A program made the translations under genes and the position numbers. Below the pieces are notes generated by a model. It saw only the letters and a list, made by a program, of their open reading frames with translations, had not been told where the DNA came from and searched no databases. 64,000 nucleotides of DNA from Bradyrhizobium sp. AZCC 1693 (GTDB taxonomy: Bacteria; Pseudomonadota; Alphaproteobacteria; Rhizobiales; Xanthobacteraceae), in the NCBI RefSeq assembly GCF_036924745.1, contig NZ_JAZHSD010000001.1, forward strand, positions 4,898,001 to 4,962,000, written 5' to 3'. Shown in pieces: positions 37,600-46,423 of the stretch. The first letter of the stretch is position 1, and every line of letters starts with the position of its first letter.

Positions 37600-38046
37600 C
37601 TAGAACGGCTTCACGATCACCAGGATGACGATAAAGACCATCAGAACGGTCGGCACCTCATTGATAATACGATAGAATTTCTGGCTTCTGGTATTCCGGT
37701 CGGCGGCGAAATCCTTAACCCAGCGGGAAAAAAAGCCGTGGACGCCCGAGAGGATCAGCACCAGCGTCAATTTGCCGTGGAACCAGCCGGATGTGTACCA
37801 ATGCCCGCTCCAGGCCAGATAAAGCCCGGCCAGCCAGGTGACGATCATTGCCGGATTGATGATCGCCTTCAGCAATCGCCATTCCATCACCTTGAAGGTC
37901 TCGGACTGCTTCGATCCGACCTCGGCATCGCAGTGATAGACGAACAGGCGCGGCAGATAGAGCATGCCGGCCATCCACGAGATGACCGCGACCACATGCA
38001 GCGCCTTGATCCACGGATACGCCGTGATCGTGATCCACTCGTACAT
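37600..38046 (-). CDS. hemJ: Protoporphyrinogen oxidase HemJ
   Basis: 148 residues from the ATG at 38046, matching the HemJ family length; the frame extends to 38142 but those residues are not family-like. Four membrane helices. The conserved heme-ligand His is in IKALHVVAVISWMAGMLYLPRLFVYH (in part) and the Lys in LLKAIINPAMIVTWLAGLYLA. HemJ oxidises protoporphyrinogen IX to protoporphyrin IX. In many alphaproteobacteria hemJ sits near rho and the origin, as here. Confidence 0.92.
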   Translation of the reverse strand: MYEWITITAYPWIKALHVVAVISWMAGMLYLPRLFVYHCDAEVGSKQSETFKVMEWRLLKAIINPAMIVTWLAGLYLAWSGHWYTSGWFHGKLTLVLILSGVHGFFSRWVKDFAADRNTRSQKFYRIINEVPTVLMVFIVILVIVKPF

Positions 38047-38501
38047 TGCTGTCGCCCGACCTTGCTCGTCCCCGAAACTTTCCAACGCTCGTAGCGTTGC
38101 GAAGGAGCGCTGCCAGCGAGGGGACGCAAGACATATCCGCAAAGCACCGCTTCTCTAAACTAATAATTTTAGAATCTTAGGTTTGAGTCTAAGTGACCGT
38201 GATTATGACTCACACAAAACGATCCCGAATGTTTGCGAGGCTTGTTCACAGCCATCCCCAATTTCGGCCGGACATTGCATCGTCCCGATAACGCCACGTC
38301 CATCAATTGCTTGCGCTGTTTCGTGGTCAGCTTATGAAGAGACAAATCCACACCTTCCCACTATCATGGCAGTGAGCGGGCGGACTTGCCCTCTCGCGGG
38401 GCCCCTGTGAAGAAATGTCCGGGTTATCCCTGACGCGGCGATCCAGGGCCTGATATCTCGGTTAAGGTCCACAGGATTCACAGGATTACACAGGGGTTCT
38501 G
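38047..38501. other. Candidate chromosomal replication origin (oriC)
   Basis: A 455-base non-coding stretch between hemJ and the DUF299 (ppsR-type) gene, the position of the origin next to the DUF299 gene in Caulobacter. It has DnaA-box-like sites within one or two mismatches of TTATNCACA: TTGTTCACA at 38242, AAATCCACA at 38344, TTCTTCACA (minus strand, 38406) and GGATTCACA at 38474. A cluster CACAGGATTCACAGGATTAC follows at about 38470. Four GANTC sites (38172, 38185, 38207, 38475) lie in ~310 bases, as in CcrM-regulated origins. An AT-rich patch carries two inverted repeats (38155-38172 and 38176-38193). parS sites lie 4-6 kb away. No ORF fits. Prediction only. Confidence 0.6.
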
Positions 38502-39341
38502 GTGCCCACGACCGGCAATTATTTTCATCTTCATCTGGTGTCCGACTCGACCGGCGAGACGCTGATCACGGTGGCGCGCGCGGTGGCTGCGCAGTACGCC
38601 AATGTGACCGCGGTCGAACATGTCTATCCGCTGGTGCGCAGTCAGAAGCAGCTTGATCGTGTGCTCGACGAGATCGAGGAGGCGCCGGGCATCGTGCTCT
38701 TCACACTGCTGGAAAAGGATCTGGTCGGCCGGCTGGAGGCCAAGTGCAGGGACATCAACATCCCGAGCCTTTCGATCATCGGCCCGGTGATGCAATTGTT
38801 CGAGGCCTATCTCGGCGCCGCCACGACGGGGCGGGTCGGCGCCCAGCACGTTCTGAACGCGGAATATTTCAAGCGCATCGACGCCTTGAACTACACCATG
38901 ATCCATGACGACGGCCAGCACGTCGAAGGTCTGGAAGATGCCGACGTGGTTCTGGTCGGCGTGTCCCGCACCTCGAAGACGCCGACCTCGATTTATCTCG
39001 CCAACCGCGGCGTCCGCACCGCGAATGTGCCGCTGGTGCCGGGCATTCCGCTGCCGCACCAGCTGGAGACGTTGAAAAAGCCGTTGGTCGTGAGCCTTCA
39101 TGCGACGCCGGAGCGGTTGATCCAGGTCCGGCAAAACCGGTTGCTGAGCATGGGCGCCGATACCCCCAACGATGATTACATCGATCGTCAGGCGGTGGCC
39201 GACGAAGTCGCCTACGCCCGGAAACTGAGTGCCAGATTCAGTTGGGCCCAGCTCGACGTGACGCGCCGCTCGATCGAGGAAACCGCCGCGGCCGTGCTGA
39301 AACTGTTCACCGATCGCCAGCGGCAGCGGCTTCCGGAATGA
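38502..39341 (+). CDS. Pyruvate, phosphate dikinase / PEP synthase regulatory protein (DUF299)
   Basis: 279 residues, starting at GTG ([20 protein letters not shown]). The P-loop-like motif [20 protein letters not shown] (~150-169) is diagnostic for the DUF299/PpsR-PDRP family, which both phosphorylates and dephosphorylates a Thr on PPDK or PEP synthase. The C-terminal segment [20 protein letters not shown] also fits. Which dikinase is the partner cannot be told from this window. In alphaproteobacteria this gene borders oriC. Confidence 0.9.
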   Translation: MPTTGNYFHLHLVSDSTGETLITVARAVAAQYANVTAVEHVYPLVRSQKQLDRVLDEIEEAPGIVLFTLLEKDLVGRLEAKCRDINIPSLSIIGPVMQLFEAYLGAATTGRVGAQHVLNAEYFKRIDALNYTMIHDDGQHVEGLEDADVVLVGVSRTSKTPTSIYLANRGVRTANVPLVPGIPLPHQLETLKKPLVVSLHATPERLIQVRQNRLLSMGADTPNDDYIDRQAVADEVAYARKLSARFSWAQLDVTRRSIEETAAAVLKLFTDRQRQRLPE

Positions 39342-39351
39342 CGCGGCTACG

Positions 39352-39960
39352 ATGACGATCTGGCGCGGAAAAGAGCCATTGATCCTGGCGTCGCAAAGCC
39401 GTGCACGTCAGATGCTGCTTGCCAATGCCGGCATTTTCTTCGAGGCCGTTCCCGCTGATATCGACGAACGCGCGTTGCATAAGAATTCCGGCCTTTCCGC
39501 GCCCGGCGAAATCGCGGGCCTGCTGGCGCGCGAGAAGGCGTGCTTCGTATCGTCGAAAAATCCCGGCCGTTATGTCGTCGGCGCCGATCAGACGCTGGCT
39601 TTGGGAAACCGCCTGTTCAGCAAGCCGGCCGGCCGCGCGCAGGCGGCAGATCAATTGCGCCTGCTTGCAGGCCATACGCACGAACTGCACTCCGCCGTTG
39701 CGGTTGCCCGTGACGGCAAGATAGTGTTTTCCGATGTCGTTGTTGCCAGAATGACGATGCGGCGTTTGGACGAAAGCGAGATCGAAGCTTATCTGGATCA
39801 GGCCGGGCAGGCGGTCACGACCAGCGTCGGCGCCTATCAGCTCGAAGGGCTGGGCGTGCATCTGTTCGAACGCATCGAGGGTGACCACTTCACCATTCTC
39901 GGCCTGCCGCTACTGCCGCTGCTGGCGTTCCTGCGCGGCGAGGGCCTGCTCAATGTCTAG
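39352..39960 (+). CDS. maf: Maf-like nucleotide pyrophosphatase
   Basis: 202 residues. Maf motifs: LILASQSRARQMLLANAG at the N-terminus, the EREKA-type LLAREKACFV, the catalytic Asp in VVGADQTLALG, and TTSVGAYQLEGLG. Maf proteins hydrolyse non-canonical or modified nucleoside triphosphates. The sequence leans to the YceF/7-methyl-GTP subtype, but this is uncertain. It follows the DUF299 gene by 10 bases and precedes coaE by 18, so an operon is likely. Confidence 0.9.
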   Translation: MTIWRGKEPLILASQSRARQMLLANAGIFFEAVPADIDERALHKNSGLSAPGEIAGLLAREKACFVSSKNPGRYVVGADQTLALGNRLFSKPAGRAQAADQLRLLAGHTHELHSAVAVARDGKIVFSDVVVARMTMRRLDESEIEAYLDQAGQAVTTSVGAYQLEGLGVHLFERIEGDHFTILGLPLLPLLAFLRGEGLLNV

Positions 39961-39978
39961 AATGGAAACGGCAATCTG

Positions 39979-40578
39979 ATGCGGATTCTCGGACTGACCG
40001 GCTCGATCGGGATGGGAAAATCCACCACCGCAAAGCTGTTCACGGAGGCGGGCGTGCCGGTTTATGACGCCGACGCTGCCGTCCACAAAATCTATGAAGG
40101 CGAGGCGGCGCCGGCGATCGAGGCGGCATTTCCCGGCACGACCGTCGACGGCAAGGTCGATCGCGCAAAGCTGTCTGCCAGGGTGGTGCATGATCCTGCT
40201 GCGATCAAGCAGCTCGAGCAGATCGTTCACCCGATGCTCGGCGCCTCGCGCCGGAAATTCCTCGAAGATGCAGAACGTTCCGGCGCGCCGGTCGTCCTGA
40301 TGGATATCCCGCTATTGTTCGAAACCGGCGGTGAGAAACGCGTCGACGCCGTCGTCGTGGTCTCAACCGATCCGGCGACGCAGCGCGAGCGGATTCTGGC
40401 GCGCGGCACCATGACATCAGAGGCGCTCGACGGCATTTTAGCGCGGCAATTGCCCGATGCCGAAAAGCGCAAGCGCGCGGATTTCGTGGTGGATACGTCG
40501 CATGGATTGGACCCGGTGCGCGCAGCCATCCGCGACATTCTGGCCGAGGTCGTTAAGATGCCGCAGCGGCGAACCTGA
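39979..40578 (+). CDS. coaE: Dephospho-CoA kinase
   Basis: 199 residues. P-loop [16 protein letters not shown] (~6-21), [33 protein letters not shown] and the lid [17 protein letters not shown]. It catalyses the last step of coenzyme A synthesis. It lies directly after maf; in many Rhizobiales aroE sits between the two, and it is absent here. Confidence 0.95.
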   Translation: MRILGLTGSIGMGKSTTAKLFTEAGVPVYDADAAVHKIYEGEAAPAIEAAFPGTTVDGKVDRAKLSARVVHDPAAIKQLEQIVHPMLGASRRKFLEDAERSGAPVVLMDIPLLFETGGEKRVDAVVVVSTDPATQRERILARGTMTSEALDGILARQLPDAEKRKRADFVVDTSHGLDPVRAAIRDILAEVVKMPQRRT

Positions 40579-40607
40579 TTCGCCTGTAGCTCCGGTTCCT
40601 GAAATCC

Positions 40608-41303
40608 ATGCGCGAAATCGTTCTCGATACCGAAACCACTGGCCTCGACCCGCTACGCGGCGACCGCTTGGTCGAGATCGGCTGCATCGAGATATTCAAC
40701 CGCATGCCGACGGGGCAGACCTTTCACCGCTACATCAATCCCGAGCGCGACATGCCGGCCGAAGCGTTTGCCGTGCACGGCCTGTCCAGCGAGTTCCTTT
40801 CCAGCAAGCCGCTGTTCACGGAAGTGGTCGAGGAGTTCCTGGAATTCATCGGCGACGCGCCGCTTGTGATTCACAACGCCTCGTTCGACATCAGCTTCAT
40901 CAATGCCGAGCTCGACCGCATCAAGCGCCAGCCGGTTTCACGCGATCGCCTGGTCGATACGCTGCTGTTGGCCCGCCGCAAGCATCCCGGCGTGTCGAAC
41001 CGGCTGGACGATCTCTGCTCGCGCTATGCGATCGACAATTCCCGCCGCGCCAAGCACGGCGCGCTGCTCGACGCCGAACTCCTGGCCGAAGTCTATATCG
41101 ACCTGATCGGGGCGCGGCAGTCGCAACTGATCCTGGCGTCGGAAATGCGCGTCACTGTCAGCAACGGATTTGGCGAAACGCCGCGCCGGCAGCGCGAGGC
41201 GCCGCTGGCGCCGCGAATCACCGACGCCGACCGCGAAGCCCATCGCGCCTTCATCGCCACTTTGGGCGACAAGCCGATCTGGAACGACTTTCTGGGAGCC
41301 TAG
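40608..41303 (+). CDS. dnaQ: DNA polymerase III subunit epsilon
   Basis: 231 residues. DEDDh exonuclease: Exo I EIVLDTETTGLDPLRGDRLV, Exo II LVIHNASFDISFINAEL, and Exo III with HGALLDAELLAEVYIDL. The epsilon subunit proofreads the replicative polymerase. Its C-terminal tail carries the segment that binds the alpha subunit. It ends the coaE-dnaQ run and converges with secB. Confidence 0.95.
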   Translation: MREIVLDTETTGLDPLRGDRLVEIGCIEIFNRMPTGQTFHRYINPERDMPAEAFAVHGLSSEFLSSKPLFTEVVEEFLEFIGDAPLVIHNASFDISFINAELDRIKRQPVSRDRLVDTLLLARRKHPGVSNRLDDLCSRYAIDNSRRAKHGALLDAELLAEVYIDLIGARQSQLILASEMRVTVSNGFGETPRRQREAPLAPRITDADREAHRAFIATLGDKPIWNDFLGA

Positions 41304-41325
41304 CGGCGTTTGGCCGCTGGCTTGT

Positions 41326-41814
41326 TTAGCTCGGCTTCGCGCCGGAAGCGGCCTGTGCCGCAGCCTGCCGCTCCATGTTCTGGCGGTACAGGCCGACGAA
41401 ATCGACGGGATCGAGCATCAGCGGCGGGAAACCGCCGTCGCGGACCGCGGTGGCGATGATTTCGCGCGCGAACGGGAACAACAGCCGCGGGCATTCGATC
41501 ATGACCAGCGGGTGCAGGTTTTCCTTCGGCACATTGACGATGCGGAACACGCCGGCATAGGCGAGTTCGAAGCTGAACATCACCTTGCCGGCATTTTCAG
41601 CCTTGCCCTCGATCGAAAGCGTCACTTCGAACTCGTTGTCCGAGAGGTTATTCGCGGAAACGTTAATCTGGATGTTGATCGCCGGCTGCTGCTGTTGCGG
41701 CGCCAGCGAGGAGGGGGCGTTCGGATTCTCGAACGACAGGTCCTTGGTGTATTGCGCCAGTACGTTGAGCTGGGGAGGGGCCTGCTCGGGAGGCGCGCCG
41801 TTGCCGTTGGTCAT
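41326..41814 (-). CDS. secB: Protein-export chaperone SecB
   Basis: 162 residues from the ATG at 41814, which has AGGAGAG nine bases upstream; the open frame continues to 41922 but those residues are Arg-rich and not family-like. Conserved SecB parts: [80 protein letters not shown] (in part). SecB keeps precursors unfolded and hands them to SecA. Confidence 0.95.
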   Translation of the reverse strand: MTNGNGAPPEQAPPQLNVLAQYTKDLSFENPNAPSSLAPQQQQPAINIQINVSANNLSDNEFEVTLSIEGKAENAGKVMFSFELAYAGVFRIVNVPKENLHPLVMIECPRLLFPFAREIIATAVRDGGFPPLMLDPVDFVGLYRQNMERQAAAQAASGAKPS

Positions 41815-42252
41815 GAAATCTCTCCTGAAGCTGGCGAGCGGAGCCCGTTTTCGTCTGAATTCGCTCGATCGGCGGGATGCCTTTTCCGGGCGAGTGGCTA
41901 TCATAGCCCCGCCTCGTTCCACAAGGACGACGGAACGGCCGACTGGACCCTCGGCGAAATGTGGCGGATATGCCTAATACGGCCTCGCCGGTCGCTCAAT
42001 ATGTACCCTAAATAATTGAATATGCGTGATTTCCGGACACGATCGGGTTTCCCCTCGCCCCCAAACGCGCTACAATTCACCCGCGCCAAAACGCGCCATT
42101 GGCCGGGCGTAGTTTCATGCCTACATGCTGCAGTCTCAATCGATGATGTAATCTCTGCCGTTCTCAGGGAAAACTCGTAAGAGAGCTTCACATCAGGGAA
42201 CGCTCGACCGCCGGGCCCGTTGCCGGCGTTAGAACCAGAAAGCGAATACGAC
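41815..42252. other. Intergenic region between secB and the Tim44-domain gene
   Basis: 438 bases between divergent genes. It should contain both promoters, but I see no clear -35/-10 pair, hairpin or conserved box. A 96-codon minus-strand frame (41901-42191) has no recognisable protein character and is not annotated. Confidence 0.5.
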
Positions 42253-42954
42253 GTGGATATTTACACCATCATCTTCCTGGCGCTGGCGGTCTTTATCTTC
42301 CTGCGCCTGCGTAGCGTCCTCGGACAGCGCACTGGAAGCGAACGGCCGCCCTATGATCGCGCCGCGCCCAATGTCGTGCAGCGAACGCAGGACAACAACG
42401 TCGTTCCGATGCCGGGTGCGGTGATCGATCAGGCGCCACTGGCGCCGAGCGCCGATGTCGCGCCGTCCGACCGCTGGAAGGGCATTGCCGAGCCGGGCAC
42501 GCCGCTCGCCGCAGGCCTCGACGCCATTGCCGCCCAGGACTCCTCGTTCGATCCCAGGCACTTCCTCTCCGGCGCCCGCGGCGCCTACGAGATGATCGTG
42601 CTGGCCTTCGCCAATGGCGATCGCCGCGCGCTGAAGGATCTCCTGTCCAGCGAGGTCTATGAGAGCTTCGAGGCCGTGATCAAGGATCGCGAGAAGCACG
42701 AGCAGAAAACCGAAACGCGGTTTGTTTCGATCGACAAGGCCGAGCTGGTGGGTGCGGAAGCCCGCGATCGCGCGGCGCAGCTGACCGTTCGTTTCGTGTC
42801 GCAGATGATCTCGGTCACCCGCGACAGGACCGGCGCCATTGTCGATGGCAATCCCGATAAGGTCGCCGATATCACCGATGTCTGGACATTCGCCCGCGAC
42901 ACGAGCTCTCGCGATCCGAACTGGAAGCTGGTTGGCACTGGAAGCGCGGCCTGA
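42253..42954 (+). CDS. Tim44/TimA domain protein
   Basis: 233 residues from the GTG at 42253 (VDIYTIIFLALAVFIFLRLRSVLG in form). One N-terminal membrane helix, a low-complexity linker with PMPGAVIDQAPLAPSAD, then a Tim44-like domain (~95-233: FDPRHFLSGARGAYEMIVLAFANGD, LLSSEVYESFEAVIKDRE, and VWTFARDTSSRDPNWKLVGT as landmarks). In Caulobacter and others this family (TimA) is an inner-membrane protein of unclear role related to mitochondrial Tim44. It is followed by mltA with overlapping ends. Confidence 0.88.
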   Translation: MDIYTIIFLALAVFIFLRLRSVLGQRTGSERPPYDRAAPNVVQRTQDNNVVPMPGAVIDQAPLAPSADVAPSDRWKGIAEPGTPLAAGLDAIAAQDSSFDPRHFLSGARGAYEMIVLAFANGDRRALKDLLSSEVYESFEAVIKDREKHEQKTETRFVSIDKAELVGAEARDRAAQLTVRFVSQMISVTRDRTGAIVDGNPDKVADITDVWTFARDTSSRDPNWKLVGTGSAA

Positions 42955-44521
42955 GACGCGACGCCTTGCGGGGTTCGCGTTTGGCGTGATCGCTTTGGCG
43001 TGTTCGCTGGCTCCGGAGGATGCCCTTGCAGCGCGTCATGCGCGTTCGCAAAAGCCTTCGCATCCGCCGAACGTCCGTCATCTGCCGTATCCAGAGCTTG
43101 AATTGCCGTTTCAGATCAGCGGCGGCCAGTATGCGCCGGTCGCCTGGTCCGAGATCGCGGGATGGCGCGACGACGATCATCTCGCCGCCTACAAGGCGTT
43201 TCGCGTGAGTTGCCGACCGATATCGGCGCAACGAACGCCGCCGGCCGATCCGAAGGCGCTCGGCACCTCGTTGCGCGATCCCTGCCAGATCGCAAAAGGT
43301 CTGGAACTGTCCGACGGACTGAAGGCAAAGGCTTTCTTCGAGGAGCATTTTCTCCCCTTGCGCATTTCGCGGCTTGGCGAAGGCGAGGGCTTTGTCACCG
43401 GCTATTACGAACCCATCGTCGACGGCTCGCGGACGGAGAACGAGGTCTACAAGGTGCCGGTCTACCGCCGGCCATCCAATCTGTTCGTCCGCGGCACCAC
43501 ACAGAGCTCGGCCGGCTTGCCCAACAAGGGCCAGGTGTTCCGCAAGATCGGCCGCCGCAAGCTGGTGCCCTATTACGATCGGGCCGAGATCGAGGACGGC
43601 GCGATTGAAGGCCGCGGCCTCGAAATCTGCTGGCTGAAGGAACAGACCGACCTGCTGTTCTCGCAGATCCAGGGTTCGGCGCGGGTCAGCCTCGACGACG
43701 GCTCGACCATTCGCATCAATTACGATGCCCATAATGGCTATCCCTATACGGCGGTCGGCCGCATCCTGATCGAGCGCAACGTCATCCCCAAGGATCAGAT
43801 GTCGATGCAGAAGATCCGGGAGTGGATGGAGGAGAATCCGAATGAGGCCGACGAACTGCGGCGGCAGAACAAATCCTACGTCTTCTTCCGCGAGGTGCAG
43901 CTTTCCGACAAGGACGAGGCGGTCGGCGCCCAGGGCGTGCCGCTGACGCCGGGCCGCTCGATCGCGGTCGACAAATCGCTGCATGTCTATGGCACGCCGT
44001 TCTTCATCGAAGGCGAGCTGCCGATCGAATCGGCGCTATCAAAGACGCCGTTCCGCCGCCTGATGATTGCGCAGGACACTGGCTCTGCCATCGTCGGTCC
44101 CGCGCGCGCCGATCTCTATTTCGGCGCCGGTCTCGAAGCCGGCAAGGTTGCCGGCCGCCTCCGCCACAATGCGCGCTTCGTCATCCTGGTGCCGAAGAGC
44201 CTCGATCCGGTGGCGCGCGGCCGCAAGATGCCGGTGCCGGACGATCGGCCGTCGGAGAAGATCGCAAAACTGTTCCCGCAAGTCGATCCGCTGAAGGATC
44301 CGAAGAACGCTGCGAAGCCGCCCGACGTGACCGCGGCGACCAACGCCAGGCCCGCGGCCCAGGCGGTACCATCGACGCCCGCCGCGGTCCCCTCGCAAGC
44401 CCCGGCGGTCCAGGCTGCCGTGGCGAAGCCGGTGCCGCTTCCAGAGCCGCGGCCCAAGGTTGAAGCGGTCTCGGTAAAGCCGCATCAGCGCCATCTGCGC
44501 CGATATCGCCATCGTCGATGA
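42932..44521 (+). CDS. mltA: Membrane-bound lytic murein transglycosylase A (MltA)
   Basis: About 529 residues if the TTG at 42932 is used. This start gives a good signal peptide (RRLAGFAFGVIALACSLA). MltA domain: GFVTGYYEPIVDG, VPVYRRPSNL, RGLEICWLKEQTDLLFSQIQGSARV (in part), then the 3D-type barrel with the catalytic Asp in FRRLMIAQDTGSAIVGPARADLYFG (in part). The enzyme cleaves glycan strands to 1,6-anhydro ends. A C-terminal Pro/Ala-rich tail of ~80 residues ends RRYRHRR. The start codon is the least certain point, because the gene overlaps the Tim44-domain gene. Confidence 0.88.
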   Translation: MALEARPETRRLAGFAFGVIALACSLAPEDALAARHARSQKPSHPPNVRHLPYPELELPFQISGGQYAPVAWSEIAGWRDDDHLAAYKAFRVSCRPISAQRTPPADPKALGTSLRDPCQIAKGLELSDGLKAKAFFEEHFLPLRISRLGEGEGFVTGYYEPIVDGSRTENEVYKVPVYRRPSNLFVRGTTQSSAGLPNKGQVFRKIGRRKLVPYYDRAEIEDGAIEGRGLEICWLKEQTDLLFSQIQGSARVSLDDGSTIRINYDAHNGYPYTAVGRILIERNVIPKDQMSMQKIREWMEENPNEADELRRQNKSYVFFREVQLSDKDEAVGAQGVPLTPGRSIAVDKSLHVYGTPFFIEGELPIESALSKTPFRRLMIAQDTGSAIVGPARADLYFGAGLEAGKVAGRLRHNARFVILVPKSLDPVARGRKMPVPDDRPSEKIAKLFPQVDPLKDPKNAAKPPDVTAATNARPAAQAVPSTPAAVPSQAPAVQAAVAKPVPLPEPRPKVEAVSVKPHQRHLRRYRHRR

Positions 44522-45114
44522 AACGCCGGCGATCTAACTTGATTCCCGAATTGCCGGAGCCGCCGCGACGCAAGCGCGACCTGAGCGAGGAGGACCGCGC
44601 GCTGTGGGAGAGCGTCGCCAAGCAGGTCAAGCCGCTGCGCAAACGGCACCGCGCCTCGAAACCGCCCGTCGCTGCAGTGGAAGGCGGGACCAAACTGGCG
44701 CCAAAGCCTGCCGCTTCGCCGAAACACATCACACCGGCGCGAATCGTTGCTCCTTCAAAGCCGGAGCCGCCGCCGCTGGCGCCGATCGGCCGCCGCGAGC
44801 GGTCGCATCTGTCGCGCGGGCGGAAGGAGATCGATGCCCGGCTCGACCTGCATGGCATGACGCAGACGCGCGCGCATCGGGCGCTGTTCGGCTTCCTGCA
44901 GCGCGCCCATCATGACGGGCTGACCTTCGTGCTCATCATCACCGGCAAGGGCAAGATGGGGGCTGAGTCCGAGCGCGGCGTGTTGCGCCGCCAGGTGCCG
45001 CAATGGCTCGGTCTGCCGGAATTCCGCTCGCTGGTGGTCGGCTTCGAGGAAGCCCATATCGGCCATGGCGGCGAGGGCGCCTTGTATGTGCGGGTGCGGC
45101 GGGCGCGGGTTTAA
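44518..45114 (+). CDS. Smr domain protein
   Basis: 198 residues. The basic, Pro-rich N-terminal half is likely disordered. The C-terminal Smr domain (~105-198) has LDLHGMTQTRAH with the usual D-x-H-G, ITGKGKM and the GGEGALYVRVRR ending. Smr domains have nicking or RNase activity in some proteins. The start overlaps the mltA stop by four bases (ATGA). mltA-smr is a common alphaproteobacterial pair. Confidence 0.92.
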   Translation: MKRRRSNLIPELPEPPRRKRDLSEEDRALWESVAKQVKPLRKRHRASKPPVAAVEGGTKLAPKPAASPKHITPARIVAPSKPEPPPLAPIGRRERSHLSRGRKEIDARLDLHGMTQTRAHRALFGFLQRAHHDGLTFVLIITGKGKMGAESERGVLRRQVPQWLGLPEFRSLVVGFEEAHIGHGGEGALYVRVRRARV

Positions 45115-45119
45115 TTCCA

Positions 45120-46250
45120 TCAAAACGGCCGCACGATCCCGACACGCGGGATCAGAGTCACGATCCAGCCAAATGCCAGCGTCTTCCGATCATCCGACGA
45201 TATTGGCGTCACGTCCTTCGAAGTAGGCAGCATCTTCACCGCGTGCAGGATCAGGAACAGGCACACCGCCCAGTTCGAAATCCAGCGGGAATAATCGAAC
45301 ACGATCGCAAACATGACGAGATAGCCAAGGCTGACCACGATGATCGCGGCGGTGACGATGTGGCGATGTGCGTCAACGGAAAGTGCTGCGATCAGATTGC
45401 GCAAATATCGCCAGAGCGGCGTGTGCAGCCAGATCAGCAGCGCAAACACCGGCACGCCGAGGATGTTGTGCGGCAGGCGAGCCCAGGTATCCCAAATTTC
45501 CTTCGAGAGCGGTTGGTACCAGATATAGCCAAAACTCAGCAGGTTCGCTTGCGACGGGTCGGCCATCCGGCTGCGCAAATGCGCGACGAACTCCGTCTCC
45601 GGCACTGGAACGGTGCCGTAGAATTGCGCGCCGATGAAAAGCACGCCCACCGCCCCGAGCGATGCGATGCCGACGGCGACGCTCTGTCGGCTGGTTCCGT
45701 GAACGAGATAATGACGCAACACCACGATGGCAGCGATCGCCGGCACATACATCAAGAGATGAATGTGGTGGATCAGCACGAGCACGATCGAGAACGCCGC
45801 GGCGAGCAATACATAGGCTAGCGAGCGCGCTGGGATCAGCAGCAGGCAGATCGCGAACAGGCATCCGTAAATGTCGAAGTGCCCAAGGGTGTGCATAAAA
45901 TTCTTCAGGAAGAACGGCGAGCCCGCCATGAACACGAACAACGGCAAATGCTTTTCGTCAAAACCGAACGTCCGTCGGAAGAGCCGGACGAACAGCCCTG
46001 CCGTCACCAGCCACACCGTGCCAGCCAGCGCGAACACCAGCCACGCCGGCACCTTGGCCGTAAACAGCGAGACGACCGCGCCAATCAGGGCGCGTTTTGT
46101 AAAGCCGAAATGATAATCGACCAGCAGATGGATGTAGGGGACGTAAGGCGGCAACGCGATTTTGTGCCAGAACACCCCGATCAGCACGGCGGCATTGACG
46201 GCAAGCATCAAGCGCCAGGGGTTTTCCCATAGCCGCAAATTCAGATTCAT
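45120..46250 (-). CDS. Polytopic membrane protein, unknown function
   Basis: 376 residues with about ten hydrophobic helices (examples: LMLAVNAAVLIGVFW, WLVFALAGTVWLVTAGLFV, YVLLAAAFSIVLVLIHHIHLL, IVTAAIIVVSLGYLVMFAIV). Short polar motifs near the start (LLVDYHFGFTKRALIG) and middle (HTLGHFDIYGC) resemble those of polyprenyl-linked glycan enzymes, but no family can be named. The ATG at 46250 is preceded by GGGA; the open frame reaches 46316. It is a single gene converging with the Smr gene. Confidence 0.75.
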   Translation of the reverse strand: MNLNLRLWENPWRLMLAVNAAVLIGVFWHKIALPPYVPYIHLLVDYHFGFTKRALIGAVVSLFTAKVPAWLVFALAGTVWLVTAGLFVRLFRRTFGFDEKHLPLFVFMAGSPFFLKNFMHTLGHFDIYGCLFAICLLLIPARSLAYVLLAAAFSIVLVLIHHIHLLMYVPAIAAIVVLRHYLVHGTSRQSVAVGIASLGAVGVLFIGAQFYGTVPVPETEFVAHLRSRMADPSQANLLSFGYIWYQPLSKEIWDTWARLPHNILGVPVFALLIWLHTPLWRYLRNLIAALSVDAHRHIVTAAIIVVSLGYLVMFAIVFDYSRWISNWAVCLFLILHAVKMLPTSKDVTPISSDDRKTLAFGWIVTLIPRVGIVRPF

Positions 46251-46376
46251 CGTCGTCCCGGCCAAGCGATCTGGCACAACTGATGCCGTAGGGGGCCCGT
46301 CCACACCATCAACCACAGGCCGGCTTCACAGACGGGATAGCGGCCCCAGCGAGAGCACACAATGAACATTTGTGGC

Positions 46377-46404
46377 TATGGGTCCGTGCGTTCGCACGGA
46401 CGAC
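46377..46404. repeat. Half copy of the GTCGTCC-type palindromic element
   Basis: TATGGGTCCGTGCGTTCGCA continuing to CGGACGAC matches the right arm of the 20465-20580 element with compensating C/G changes that keep the hairpin (GTCCGTGCGTTCGCACGGAC). The left arm is missing. It lies 20 bases past the hslU stop. Confidence 0.7.
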
Positions 46405-46423
46405 AACGGTTCGGGCAGTTGGA

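Noticed and set aside
41901..42191. 96-codon minus-strand frame in the secB upstream region
   Set aside because: No ribosome site, no recognisable protein character; the region is more likely promoter DNA.
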